Source: CAXXIC01 sp964534355
GTDB taxonomy: Bacteria; Bacteroidota; Bacteroidia; Bacteroidales; UBA7332
Assembly: GCA_964534355.1 (NCBI GenBank)
Contig: CAZHNZ010000021.1
Location: 1 to 42,736, forward strand
Length of the DNA stretch: 42,736 bases
Direction: 5' to 3'
A program made the translations under genes and the position numbers. The first letter of the stretch is position 1. Each line of letters starts with the position of its first letter. Below, piece after piece: positions 15,374 to 24,526 of the stretch. The notes below the pieces were generated by a model. That model made no database searches. It saw only the letters and a program-made list of their open reading frames with translations, and was not told the DNA's origin.

Positions 15374-17968
15374 TTATCTGACAACTAATTTAGTAGTTTG
15401 CGAAGCGGCTCTCACGATGTAGAAACCTGCGTTGCAAGGCACAGTCACTTTGTTTGAACTCAACACCACGGCTTTTATCAGCTGGCCGGTGGTTGTATAA
15501 ATGCGGACTGTTTCTCCGTTTAAGTTTTCGAACACCAATGAGCTGTTGGCAGCATATACCGACGATCCGTTTGGCTGAGCAGTGCCTATGGCGGTAGTGC
15601 CGGCAATCACGTAAGCACCCAAATCGCTTTGTGTATAATCGGCGCGAAGCAGGTCTTCCATATCATACGCCAGAAGATCTTTATCTCCGTAGCCGTTGGC
15701 CGGTGAGCTGGCAGACGAGATTTTCAGATTGGGGGTTGCAGCGGTTGCATCTGTAAAACCCGGAGCCAGATTGTCGATACTTATATCGGCGGAGGCGGAT
15801 GCAGCAGTTCTTGCGCCACTCCACGCATTTACGTCTGCATACGAAGTTGAGACCGCGGGAGAGGCACCTGAGGTAGTACCAATAGCCACTACATTTTTAA
15901 CATCAGATGTGTTTTTGGAATATTGATACAAATTTTTGGTACAGGTGGTCAGAGCATTGGCCGCCTTACATCCGATAGCATAATGGAACTCGGTCGATTT
16001 GATGACGCGTTGATTGACAAAGATGTTGTTACGCACATCCAGTTTTGCCGGTAGGTTTGTGGTGGAGTTGGCGAAAGCAAATGTCGGCTTATTGCCGCTA
16101 GTAGCCGAACACTCACCGCCAATATATACGCTATTGTGATAGACGTAGAATATGTTGTCGGTAGCCGTCGCATTGTTTTGTAATATACCATAGATCGGGT
16201 GATTCGATGTTAATCCGTTACCCAAAGCAATAGAGTTGTTTTGGATATAGGTTCCGGTAGCATTGCCGCCGCTCACCCGGATACCATACAGATAAGATGA
16301 TGCACTCGAGCTGATTGTTTTGAGGTTGTATATCTGATTCTTTTCGATGGTATTTGCATTCAGTGTCGCATCCAGTCCGAATACATAGACCGCAGCCGTT
16401 GTTTTGTCTTCACCTGCGGTAATATCGTGTATAATATTGCCGCTGTAGTTGTACAGGGCGGTGGCAACGGGTGTTCCCGAATATCCAATTCCTCTGGCAT
16501 TGGGTTGAGCACCCAATGATGTTAGGTTGTAGATTGTGTTGTTGTTTATGTTGCGTGGTTTGGAGTTGGCACCCGTTGCAAAATAGATTCCCAGCAGATT
16601 GTATGCGGCAGAAGTGTTGGTAGAGGTAATGCCGAAAACTTTATTTCCGTTGCAGGCATTAGCATCTGTTAAGCCGGCCGCAACATCTATAATGTTAATA
16701 CCAAAATAATTTTTGGCTGCTACTGAAATTGTTACATTCATATTTTTCACCGTGTTGCTCTTAACAGTACTGTTGGAACAAACATTTATGCCGTAGAAAA
16801 TGCTGTTGGTAGAGAAGGTAGCTATACCTTCTGCGCCATCACCACCTACTACATTGCCTTCTATGCGACTCTCTGTTGCTGTTGATCCTGCATTTTGAAA
16901 GATGATAGAGTAATCTTTGTTGGCAGCTATTGTTGGATTGCTTGTCCAGTAAATATTGTTGTTCAGAATGTGGGCGTTGGTTGCTGCTCCGGCAATGCTG
17001 ATAACAGCGGCTGTAGCAAAAATTGATTTTCCGGTGCAAAAGGAGTTGTAAATATTGTTATTCTGAATGGTGTTGTACTCGCTGGCCGAAGTCGTGATGT
17101 TGTTCAATAAAACAGCAGTAGTCGGTCTGTAGTCTGTTCCCATATCGCAGATATCATTGTTCTCAATGGTATTGCCGTTGTTGGCTTGCGCCTCGAAACA
17201 GATTGTACCGGTGTTGAAGTCCGTAGACGATTTTCCGGTCATGTTTGCACCTTTGATGATGCAATTGCCGACTTTGTTGTTAGATGCTCCCCCTTTGAAT
17301 ACGATTGTTTGGGCGGCAATGTTGTTTGGGTTTTGGATGGTCAGGGTGGTGGCTCCTGTTCTTGCTACTCCGTCGATATACACATACTGAGCGCCATCAA
17401 GAACGATTGTTTGTGTGCCGGGAGTACCGATAAACAATGTTGGAGTTGTAGCTACCGCCAAATTTGCACTAAATGTCAAAGGGTTGATCCCATTTTCGGA
17501 GGTTACTGTTTGGAAAGCTGTTGCCGCAGTAGCGCCACAGATAGTCATTCCTTTTTCGATGTTTGCTGCGTCAGCGGGTGTTGTTAGTGAGAGTGTGTTC
17601 GATGCAGTGGTAGATGTGTTTGTTACCACTGTTGTTTTGTTCGGGTTGGCAATGGTAATGTTTTTACCGGTAGCGGGTTTGATGGTAATGCTGTTGGTCG
17701 TGCTGGCACCAGCGATTGCGGTGAGGGAGATGGGATAGGCTGTTTCCCCGGCATAGCTATCCTGAATAACGATTTCGTACGGTTCAGAAATAGTACCCAG
17801 TCCTTTGATGTAATCGTAGGCCGCCTGAATGGTGTTGTAGTTGACTCCTGCGGTAGTAGCTCCGCTGCTTACTGTAATGGTTGCTGCACTCAGTTTTCCG
17901 GCAGTGAGCATTGTTAATAGAACGCCCATAGCAAGCCTAAGCCTCCATGTGAATGTAGGTGTTTTCAT
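15374..17968 (-). CDS. Secreted right-handed beta-helix protein with T9SS tail
   Basis: An 864-residue protein with a signal peptide (about 1-28, ending KLSAA). Residues about 30-780 form parallel beta-helix coils rich in Asn ladders, for example NTIENNDICDMG, NTIQNNNIYNSF, HILNNNIYW and NNTIYNLTS. These belong to the PbH1/polysaccharide-lyase-like family, where function ranges from lyase to adhesin. No catalytic motif is evident. The last 75 residues (SSLVFENLNGETVRIYTTTG, then GFYIVRAASQTTKLVVR) are a T9SS type A sorting domain, so the mature protein should be attached to or released from the cell surface. It is monocistronic with a strong terminator. A -7 box (TACTTTTG) lies at 18046-18039 without a clear -33 box. 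Composition is typical of the backbone. Confidence 0.8.
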   Translation of the reverse strand: MKTPTFTWRLRLAMGVLLTMLTAGKLSAATITVSSGATTAGVNYNTIQAAYDYIKGLGTISEPYEIVIQDSYAGETAYPISLTAIAGASTTNSITIKPATGKNITIANPNKTTVVTNTSTTASNTLSLTTPADAANIEKGMTICGATAATAFQTVTSENGINPLTFSANLAVATTPTLFIGTPGTQTIVLDGAQYVYIDGVARTGATTLTIQNPNNIAAQTIVFKGGASNNKVGNCIIKGANMTGKSSTDFNTGTICFEAQANNGNTIENNDICDMGTDYRPTTAVLLNNITTSASEYNTIQNNNIYNSFCTGKSIFATAAVISIAGAATNAHILNNNIYWTSNPTIAANKDYSIIFQNAGSTATESRIEGNVVGGDGAEGIATFSTNSIFYGINVCSNSTVKSNTVKNMNVTISVAAKNYFGINIIDVAAGLTDANACNGNKVFGITSTNTSAAYNLLGIYFATGANSKPRNINNNTIYNLTSLGAQPNARGIGYSGTPVATALYNYSGNIIHDITAGEDKTTAAVYVFGLDATLNANTIEKNQIYNLKTISSSASSYLYGIRVSGGNATGTYIQNNSIALGNGLTSNHPIYGILQNNATATDNIFYVYHNSVYIGGECSATSGNKPTFAFANSTTNLPAKLDVRNNIFVNQRVIKSTEFHYAIGCKAANALTTCTKNLYQYSKNTSDVKNVVAIGTTSGASPAVSTSYADVNAWSGARTAASASADISIDNLAPGFTDATAATPNLKISSASSPANGYGDKDLLAYDMEDLLRADYTQSDLGAYVIAGTTAIGTAQPNGSSVYAANSSLVFENLNGETVRIYTTTGQLIKAVVLSSNKVTVPCNAGFYIVRAASQTTKLVVR

Positions 17969-18219
17969 AAATTGTAGATTTTTAAATAATAGTTAGTCAA
18001 TATATACTAGTAAAATAGATTGGTCGTCTTTCGAAATGCAAAAGTAGTGTAATTTTTTGATGCGAAGATGGTGTTTTAAGGTGAAATAGGGGTGTTTAAT
18101 GTTAATTATGTTTAATTCAATATTACTTATATATCCATATATTTGCAAAAGCAAAAGTCATATACATGCGTCATAGGAAGCCCAAGAGGGTAGTGGTATC
18201 TCCTCCGCTTTGGTCAATG

Positions 18220-21200
18220 TCATACCGTGCCTTCCACTATTTTTATTTCATCCTCCGTTAATCCATACAGCTCATATACCAATTGATCGATTTGGGCTTC
18301 AAGGTCGGCAGTGTCTTGATTTTCTTGTTTGGATATAAGAATTTTATCAACTACACTTTCAATTTCTTTTGTGTATGCATTCACTTCATTTGGTACTGCA
18401 AATTGTTGAATATCTCTAATCATAATTTGCGGGAAAGAATCTTCATTAGTTATTTGAAATTTCTTTCTGAAATACCATCCTATAAATTTCGAATTTAGAA
18501 TACCTAACAATGTCCTGTAGCTTATTTTTGCTTCATCTTTTTTCAGTTTCAAAACAAACAAAAGCGTATTACAATATGAAGTGTAAGAGATGTAATTTGC
18601 GATTAATGTTTTGCCTGTGATTTTTCTTATAAGAATTTTTTCTCCTTCAAAGTTTTCGGGAAGCCGCGGAGCTGCCAACCAAGCACCGTAATGAATCCAA
18701 TTATTTTCTTTCCACAATAATGAATAATAACCAATGTCTTTTCCGTCAAAAAACGGAAGCCAATCTTTCGTTTCTCTTTCGTTTGAAGTAAATGGTTTTG
18801 TATCTCTAATTACAGGTGTTTGAGCAGGTTTACCTTTCCCAACTTCATACGCTTTAATTCCCGAAAACATCTCGGTAAATGCCTCTAATAGAGGAAACTT
18901 TTTATCAATTTTTGAAATAATTTCCAATTCAGTTGAGTTGCTTTGAAGATTAAAACAGTTAGTTTCAAACCAAATTTCACTATTTATAACAAAACTACGA
19001 ACAGGACTTCTTAAATCTTGCAATAAAATTTTCTTGTCAAAAGTATTAACTAAAACATCTACTTTATTGTAATCATCTTCTAAAATTTCCTTTTGAAAAA
19101 AGAGTAAAGTGGTATCAACTGTTGCATCTAAAAACACATTAGAAGGCAATAAAGTCAATTCACTAACTTTGGTGTTTTTCAAGATATATTTCCTAATCGC
19201 CTCTGTGAAACCAAGATTTAAAATTGTGTCAGGAATGATAAAGCCAAAATGTCCCGATATTTTTAACACAGTAATCGCTTTTTCGATAAACAAAGTGTAA
19301 CTCTCCCCACGTAAATTAAATGTCTTATACAAACTCTCATAGTAATTGCCATTTTCTTTATTGAAGCTAACACCATACGGTGGATTCCCAATCACCACAT
19401 CGAAGCCCACAAAATCGCCCTCATCGTTGAGCACTTCCGGAAATTCGAAACGCCATTCGAAGGCGTTTTCGTAAATCTTATTGGCCTCAATATCATCCCG
19501 TTCATTTTCCAGCTTTTTGAGTTTTGCCACCGCTTTTTCAAATTCAGCAAGAGCCTTTTTATCCACCTTCTCGCCCCATTGTTTTTTTGTATTAATTTGA
19601 GTCGCAAGCACATCCACCTTTCCTCTGGCCGTACTAATCGTTTTTCTGAACGGATTGTCGATATTCGATCTGAAATCAGATTTAATGCTGGCAATCAACC
19701 GCTCCATTTCATGTTTTTGAGCCTTATTTTGTGCATTTCGGTATGTATCCACTGCCACCCGATAGCTGTCTATGCTATATTTGCTGCTTTTGAGGGCTTG
19801 TCGCAAATCGGCATCCAAAGAGAAGCGGCTAATCAGCGAATTGCCACATTTAATATTGATGTCGATATTGGGCAGTGTTTCGAGTTCTCTTACCTGTGTA
19901 TTAGGCAAAGGAGTAGCACGGTAATATGCATTTTTGAGCAACTCTATCCAGAGCCTCAACCGGCATATTTTCACCGAATTAGGGTTGATATCCACCCCAA
20001 ACAAACAGTTTTCGATAATGGTCTGTTTTTCGTGAAAGAGAGTCTCCTGCACGCGCTGACTTTCGCGGCTATTGGGGTTGTATTCAAACAAAAGTCCGTC
20101 TTCGTCGGTCACTACCAGTTCGTCATTCTCCACCTGCACGGTATATTCTTTCAGTCTTTTTCCGTTTCTGTCCTGCAAAATGCGCAGTTCGCTTTTTATA
20201 GCAATTATCTCGTTGAGAGCCGACACCAGAAAATGGCCAGAGCCAACAGCCGGATCGCATATCTTCAGGCTATTGATAATGGCGTTTGCTTCAGCACGCT
20301 CCTCAATCCGGTCGTATAGCTCGTCGAACGCAGAGCACCCCCATCCTTTGGCCTCGTTGAACTTCTGCACCACCGCGCGCCGAATAGTTTCGCGACACAT
20401 ATACATGGTAATAAAGCCGGGCGTAAAGAAAGAGCCATCCTTGTATCCGTTTATTTTTTCGAAAATAAGCCCCAACACCGATGCATTTATCAGCCGCTTA
20501 TTATCCTCCTGAATCTCTTCTGTTCCTTCGCTGCTGAAGTTGTATGCATCCATAAAGCCAAACAGGTATTGCAACGACTCTATGGGCTTAGTCATTTTTC
20601 GCCCTGTGGCATCTTTCAACACGGTAGACGATAACAGGGGAAGCTTCAGATTATTTTCGAGCGCAGAGACAAACAAAGTCTGATGCTCCAGCTCTGTGGG
20701 TTCGAATAGCGAACTATTGAGGTAAGGCACATGGCCGAATAGCTGCTGAATCGGCTCATCTCTCTCGGCTGTTTGTTTGGCTAATACCCGAAAAAAGAGT
20801 TTATCCAAATCGTCGTAATCGCGAATTTTGTCGCTATTCAGAAAATTATACGCCTTATCTCCCTTGTGGTACGAGAGCAATTGTGCCTCGAGGAGTTTCA
20901 GAAACAGCACCCGGTTTACCCAGGTAATCACCAGCTCCAACGCCACGCCAAACAACTGCTCCTGATGGGTTTGCCCGTATTGGGTCAGGCGGGGCAACCG
21001 GGAAAGCTTCTCTCTGCAATCGAGTTGAGTAATGGTATTTTCGATGAGCGAACCACTGTTTCTCTCTCCCTCTTTTTTTCGTTGAATCAGCTTTTTGCTG
21101 CCCTCTTTTATTTCCGCCAGCCCGATTATGTGAAGCAACTCGGTATAAAAAATCTTATCCAGGCTATTGCTGTCGTTGGCAAAAGGAAGTTTAAGTAAAT

Positions 21201-21900
21201 GCTGAGGCGACAACAACTTGTAGAGCGCGATAAGCAGATGATCATCTTTGGGATTGTTGTTGCGCAATGGCTTCTCGTAATGGCGAATATCAAAACAGGT
21301 AAACGTTATCTCCTGCGTAATGGCCGAAATAGCGGGCGCGGCTACCTGAGTGTAAAAGAAATCGGTTTTATGCCCACCCAAACGACCCTCTTCGAAATCG
21401 ACAAATTTCCTGACCAACGATTTGTTTTGCGCAAAAAAACGCTCAAACAACTGAGCATCGAAAATGTACCACTCATATATATTGGTCGCAATCAGCTGTT
21501 TTAGCTCCGTATTCTTCAGTGTTATTCGCTCCCGCAGATAGTAGAGCACCAGCTCCTGAAAAGCTTTGGTATTGAGGTTGTCAGGGCGAATCATTTCAGA
21601 CTTATTGGCCGGTTTTTTGGCTTCGATAATGACCGCCACCGGTGTAGCAGCAGTGGCGCCATTGTGTATCACCAGATCTTTCCGGTCTTTGGTATTTAAG
21701 TAGTGTGCTGTATCATAGTAGGTCTCCTTCAGAAACTTCGACACCTCGTTTTTATGAAACTCTTCGTATTCCGATTCATCTATACAGTCGATCAACCGGA
21801 TGAGATTCTTTTTAAACATCTCTATCTCAGACCTGCCTGGTTTTACTTTCAGAAAAGATTTATTTAACGCCAACCGGGGCTTCAGCAACTTTAGTTCCAT
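18220..21900 (-). CDS. Type IIG restriction-modification enzyme (Eco57I-like N6-adenine methyltransferase)
   Basis: A 1226-residue fused endonuclease/methyltransferase. The start at 21900 is preferred over 21921, which lies in the -7 box. Near the N-terminus is a PD-(D/E)XK-like element (KDLVIHNG..VAVIIEAKKP, roughly D75, E93, K95). SAM-binding motif I is CDPAVGSGHF (about 547-556) and catalytic motif IV is IGNPPYG (about 834-840), a gamma N6-adenine methylase arrangement. The final 250 residues look like a TaqI-type target-recognition domain (WLPFFDGKDIGYY, APRLPENFEGEKILIR, GILNSKFIGWYF). It would methylate and cut at a target not predictable from sequence. No separate restriction, specificity or control gene is adjacent, which is normal for Type IIG. 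It is divergent from the HU-like gene. Confidence 0.88.
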   Translation of the reverse strand: MELKLLKPRLALNKSFLKVKPGRSEIEMFKKNLIRLIDCIDESEYEEFHKNEVSKFLKETYYDTAHYLNTKDRKDLVIHNGATAATPVAVIIEAKKPANKSEMIRPDNLNTKAFQELVLYYLRERITLKNTELKQLIATNIYEWYIFDAQLFERFFAQNKSLVRKFVDFEEGRLGGHKTDFFYTQVAAPAISAITQEITFTCFDIRHYEKPLRNNNPKDDHLLIALYKLLSPQHLLKLPFANDSNSLDKIFYTELLHIIGLAEIKEGSKKLIQRKKEGERNSGSLIENTITQLDCREKLSRLPRLTQYGQTHQEQLFGVALELVITWVNRVLFLKLLEAQLLSYHKGDKAYNFLNSDKIRDYDDLDKLFFRVLAKQTAERDEPIQQLFGHVPYLNSSLFEPTELEHQTLFVSALENNLKLPLLSSTVLKDATGRKMTKPIESLQYLFGFMDAYNFSSEGTEEIQEDNKRLINASVLGLIFEKINGYKDGSFFTPGFITMYMCRETIRRAVVQKFNEAKGWGCSAFDELYDRIEERAEANAIINSLKICDPAVGSGHFLVSALNEIIAIKSELRILQDRNGKRLKEYTVQVENDELVVTDEDGLLFEYNPNSRESQRVQETLFHEKQTIIENCLFGVDINPNSVKICRLRLWIELLKNAYYRATPLPNTQVRELETLPNIDINIKCGNSLISRFSLDADLRQALKSSKYSIDSYRVAVDTYRNAQNKAQKHEMERLIASIKSDFRSNIDNPFRKTISTARGKVDVLATQINTKKQWGEKVDKKALAEFEKAVAKLKKLENERDDIEANKIYENAFEWRFEFPEVLNDEGDFVGFDVVIGNPPYGVSFNKENGNYYESLYKTFNLRGESYTLFIEKAITVLKISGHFGFIIPDTILNLGFTEAIRKYILKNTKVSELTLLPSNVFLDATVDTTLLFFQKEILEDDYNKVDVLVNTFDKKILLQDLRSPVRSFVINSEIWFETNCFNLQSNSTELEIISKIDKKFPLLEAFTEMFSGIKAYEVGKGKPAQTPVIRDTKPFTSNERETKDWLPFFDGKDIGYYSLLWKENNWIHYGAWLAAPRLPENFEGEKILIRKITGKTLIANYISYTSYCNTLLFVLKLKKDEAKISYRTLLGILNSKFIGWYFRKKFQITNEDSFPQIMIRDIQQFAVPNEVNAYTKEIESVVDKILISKQENQDTADLEAQIDQLVYELYGLTEDEIKIVEGTV

Positions 21901-21920
21901 GTGCAATTGTATATATGCCA

Positions 21921-21928
21921 CAAAACTA
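21921..21928 (-). promoter_or_regulatory. -7 element of the Type IIG gene
   Basis: TAGTTTTG on the minus strand, 21 bases before the ATG at 21900. No good TTTG at the -33 position was found. It overlaps the alternative ATG at 21921, which supports the shorter start. The 250-base gap on the other side of the gene (17969-18219) shows no clear feature beyond the -7 box at 18039-18046. Confidence 0.45.
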
Positions 21929-22150
21929 CAAAAAAATAACTTAACAGATAGATTTGGTATAATAAATTTCTAATCTTCTCTAACCAAATTTTCATAACTT
22001 ACAGCAAAATAAAATAGCGCCTCAAAAATTATTATTCGTTGCAAAAACAGTCGGCTTAGGGGGCAAACACGAACAATATACCTCACATACATCGAATATA
22101 TTTTCGTATATAAAGGCTCAAATGGGAATAGCACAAGATAAGCGAATTTT

Positions 22151-22186
22151 GATATAGCATAAGTTTGACATAACTTTTGCTATATC
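22151..22186 (+). promoter_or_regulatory. 36-bp inverted repeat upstream of the HU-like gene, putative operator
   Basis: GATATAGCATAAGTT (22151-22165) and AACTTTTGCTATATC (22172-22186) pair at 14 of 15 positions around TGACAT. It ends 4 bases before the -33 box, a typical position for a regulator acting on the divergent intergenic region between the Type IIG gene and the HU gene. Confidence 0.5.
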
Positions 22187-22190
22187 TCGT

Positions 22191-22220
22191 TTTGACATTT
22201 AAAATATTGTTGTAGTTTTG
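22191..22220 (+). promoter_or_regulatory. Promoter of the HU-like gene
   Basis: TTTG (22191-22194), 18 bases, TAGTTTTG (22213-22220). The spacing is one base short of the consensus. The leader would be about 52 bases to the ATG at 22280. Confidence 0.55.
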
Positions 22221-22279
22221 TCATCAAGCTGTCGTAAAGCAGAAATGCACGGCAGCGTAATAATTTAATTTTTTACACA

Positions 22280-22663
22280 ATGATTAATTTAAAAACGGTT
22301 CAGCGCCCTAACCCAAAGGACGCGAAAGCACCACGTAAATTTTATGTGAGTGCACAGAGTGCCGGAGAGGTCACTCTTGAGAAAATGTCGGAATCGATTT
22401 CCGAAAAGTGTACACTGACAGACACCGATGTGCTGGCCGTACTGAGTGCACTCACCCGTGAGATGACAACTCATCTGATGGATGGTAAAATAGTGCGTTT
22501 CGGTACATTTGGTTCTTTTCAGCTGGGGCTTAGCAGCGATGGCGTTGCCACCGAGGCCGAAGCATCGCGATTATTAGTGAGAGGTGCCCGCATCAGATTT
22601 CGTCCGGGAAGACGTATTGAAGATAGCATGCGCAATCTCAAATACTCGCTCACAGCAAAGTAG
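22280..22663 (+). CDS. HU-like DNA-binding protein (Bacteroidota type)
   Basis: A 127-residue protein of the HU/IHF superfamily in the Bacteroidota 'histone-like, putative' branch. It has an N-terminal extension (MINLKTVQRPNPKDAKAPRK), a helix-rich core (EVTLEKMSESISEKCTLTDT, DVLAVLSALTREMTTHLMDG) and the beta-arm entry VRFGTFGSFQLG followed by a basic arm (RGARIRFRPGRRIEDSM). It should bind and bend DNA without strong specificity. The gene stands alone with its own promoter, a putative operator upstream, an intrinsic terminator and a 21-bp-period A-tract array downstream. Related genes are multicopy in this phylum, so it is one of several paralogues, not the sole HU. Confidence 0.85.
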   Translation: MINLKTVQRPNPKDAKAPRKFYVSAQSAGEVTLEKMSESISEKCTLTDTDVLAVLSALTREMTTHLMDGKIVRFGTFGSFQLGLSSDGVATEAEASRLLVRGARIRFRPGRRIEDSMRNLKYSLTAK

Positions 22664-22720
22664 TAGCCCAAAGGCATCTGCTTATTGAGGCCAAAGGCTT
22701 CAGGTATTCCTATTCAATTG

Positions 22721-22758
22721 ACACCTCTGGGTCCTGACCGACCCGGGGGTGTTTTTTT
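22721..22758 (+). terminator. Intrinsic terminator of the HU-like gene
   Basis: A 13-bp stem including G-U pairs (22721-22733 with 22740-22752) around a 6-base loop, followed directly by TTTTTTT (22752-22758). It lies 58 bases after the stop. Confidence 0.8.
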
Positions 22759-22769
22759 ATACCCCAAAG

Positions 22770-22930
22770 GCACAAAAAAGACTTGAAGTTTTGGGTAAAA
22801 AGTCAAGTCTTTTTCTGAAAAAGACTTGAAGTTTCCACAAAAAGACCTGAAGTTTTGAGGAAAAGACTTGAAGTTTTAAAAAAAAGACCTGACTTTTCCA
22901 GAAAACGCTTTGAAACACCACCAAACGACC
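22770..22930. repeat. 21-bp-period degenerate repeat with phased A-tracts
   Basis: About eight units of AAAAAGACTTGAAGTTTT-like sequence. The GACTTGAAG/GACCTGAAG core falls at 22780, 22823, 22844, 22865 and 22886, with weaker units near 22802, 22906 and 22927. A-tracts recur every 20-23 bp, usually 21. The minus-strand reading gives heptapeptides KLQVFxx, but no start or homology makes that frame a likely gene. Phased A-tracts at two helical turns should curve the DNA. The rest of the 22931-23299 gap shows nothing. Confidence 0.6.
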
Positions 22931-23299
22931 TAAAACGCACTTATTTTGTTTCTTTTGCATAGTTATTCTTTGCAAAGATAACCTTTCACGCATTTATTTG
23001 GCCTTGTCGTTGTGTTAATTATTTGCAGTATGAGTTATTATTGCTTATAATATTGCCGTAATTTAGTTTTAAATGTGATAATATGTGAACCTATTAATTG
23101 GTGATAAAGGTATTTGGTGGGAAAACAGGACGCTCAGAGGGGCTGAATAGGGGATATTTTCTTTCCTGATTATTTAATATTGACTGCCCGGAGTGGTGTG
23201 AAAGGGAATTTAACACATGGAAAGTAATATGAAAGACAAGAATCGCAAATTCCTTTATAAATATTCTGACACAGAGAAGTGTTTTTAATGTACAAATAA

Positions 23300-23330
23300 T
23301 TTGCAAATTGATGTATTGTATTTATCTTTG
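23300..23330 (+). promoter_or_regulatory. Promoter of the 23465-25490 gene pair
   Basis: TTTG (23300-23303), 19 bases, TATCTTTG (23323-23330). The surrounding bases (AATTTGCAAATT..ATGTA, TTTATCTTTGC) resemble the promoter core of the 163-bp repeats at 198-360 and 4850-5010, though the rest of the repeat is absent. Confidence 0.6.
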
Positions 23331-23464
23331 CTTAGTAAAACAGGACATTTTTTTGTAAAGACATTTTACCGACCAAATGTAAAGGAGAGAACCAATACCA
23401 CAATACTCTAGAAAATCAATCCGGAATATAGTCAATTTTTATTAATCTAAAACAGTTAAACATT

Positions 23465-24526
23465 ATGCTTAAGATTCGAATTTATAAATCGACCTTCATC
23501 AGGATAATTGGAGTAATAACACTCTTATTGAATGTAACACACACTGATGCACAAATAATTTCAGTGTTATCCCCGACAGGAACAACAAAATTATACTCTG
23601 ATTTCAAATCAGCAGTAGAAGGTGCTGATAACGGCAGCTTCATTTATTGCTCGGGAAATCGAAATGGCTTTGCTGTTTCATCAGATTATAAGATTGCCAA
23701 GAAAGTCCACATAATAGGTGTCGGGTACCGTGCAGATTTAAATCCAACGATGGGCCCAACTTTTTTTGATGGCAATCTTCGATTTGTATCGGGCTCAGAC
23801 GGCAGTACAATTACCGGTATTTACCTTTCCGGCAAAATATATATTGGCGACTCTGGGTTAGGCAGTATTGGACATGTTGTTAATAACTTATTGATACAAA
23901 GATGTCGGTTTACTCAAATCGAACAAATAATTCCGACCTCATTAGTTGATATTGGTGGAACAGGTATCAGGATTATTGAAAATGTCATTGATGATGGTTT
24001 AGATATAAAAGTGGTAAATGCCGAAGTAAGCAACAATATATTTACTGAATCTTTGGGAACTCAAATAGAATATATGCGAGGCGGAGTAATAAAAAATAAT
24101 ATATTTTTACAAACCACCTCACCTTCTGCATTTTGGAATTGCTCAGGTATCTCTGTTATAAACAATATATTTGTTTCCGGGATAAGTGATCTTGCAGGAA
24201 GTAGCTGGCAATTTTCTAACAATATCATTTGCACAACCTCGGATGTTGCCAACAATTATTCAAAAATGACAAGAGACAAAGTATTCAAGGTGTGGGAAGG
24301 GTATAAAGGGTATAGCTATACGAATGATTATTCATTATTAGATGCAAGTGTCGGAAAAAACGGAGGTACGGACGGTAGCGATGTCGGTATTTATGGAGGT
24401 AAGTACATCTGGAAAAACGGAGGATTACCTTATAATCCTCATATCATTTCAAGCGAAGTATCACCTGTAGCCAACCCGGATGGAACAATTAACCTGAAAA
24501 TAAATGTATCAGTAGATGGGAAATAA
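23465..24526 (+). CDS. Secreted right-handed beta-helix protein
   Basis: A 353-residue protein with a signal peptide (about 1-29, ending THTDA). The body consists of short parallel beta-helix coils (NNLLIQRCRF, GIRIIENVIDDGLDIKV, NAEVSNNIFTESLG, GVIKNNIFLQTTS, ISVINNIFVSG, FSNNIICTTS), followed by GGTDGSDVGIYGGKYIWKNG and a terminal NPDGTINLKINVSVDG strand typical of this Bacteroidota family. There is no T9SS tail of its own. The following gene starts 11 bases before its stop, so the two are translationally coupled and may act together. Substrate is unknown; a carbohydrate-binding or lyase-like fold is possible. Confidence 0.75.
   Translation: MLKIRIYKSTFIRIIGVITLLLNVTHTDAQIISVLSPTGTTKLYSDFKSAVEGADNGSFIYCSGNRNGFAVSSDYKIAKKVHIIGVGYRADLNPTMGPTFFDGNLRFVSGSDGSTITGIYLSGKIYIGDSGLGSIGHVVNNLLIQRCRFTQIEQIIPTSLVDIGGTGIRIIENVIDDGLDIKVVNAEVSNNIFTESLGTQIEYMRGGVIKNNIFLQTTSPSAFWNCSGISVINNIFVSGISDLAGSSWQFSNNIICTTSDVANNYSKMTRDKVFKVWEGYKGYSYTNDYSLLDASVGKNGGTDGSDVGIYGGKYIWKNGGLPYNPHIISSEVSPVANPDGTINLKINVSVDGK

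Noticed and set aside
19579..20319. 246-residue antisense frame in the Type IIG gene
   Set aside because: It is a shadow of the sense gene, which has intact methyltransferase motifs.
22770..22930. CRISPR array
   Set aside because: The units are degenerate, directly adjoining and 21 bp long, with no unique spacers and no cas genes.
22757..22993. 78-residue minus-strand frame with KLQVF heptads
   Set aside because: The heptads arise from the 21-bp A-tract repeat; no ribosome site or recognisable family was seen, and the frame covers the HU terminator.
23094..23306. 70-residue minus-strand frame
   Set aside because: No recognisable family and no ribosome site; it overlaps the promoter at 23300-23330.
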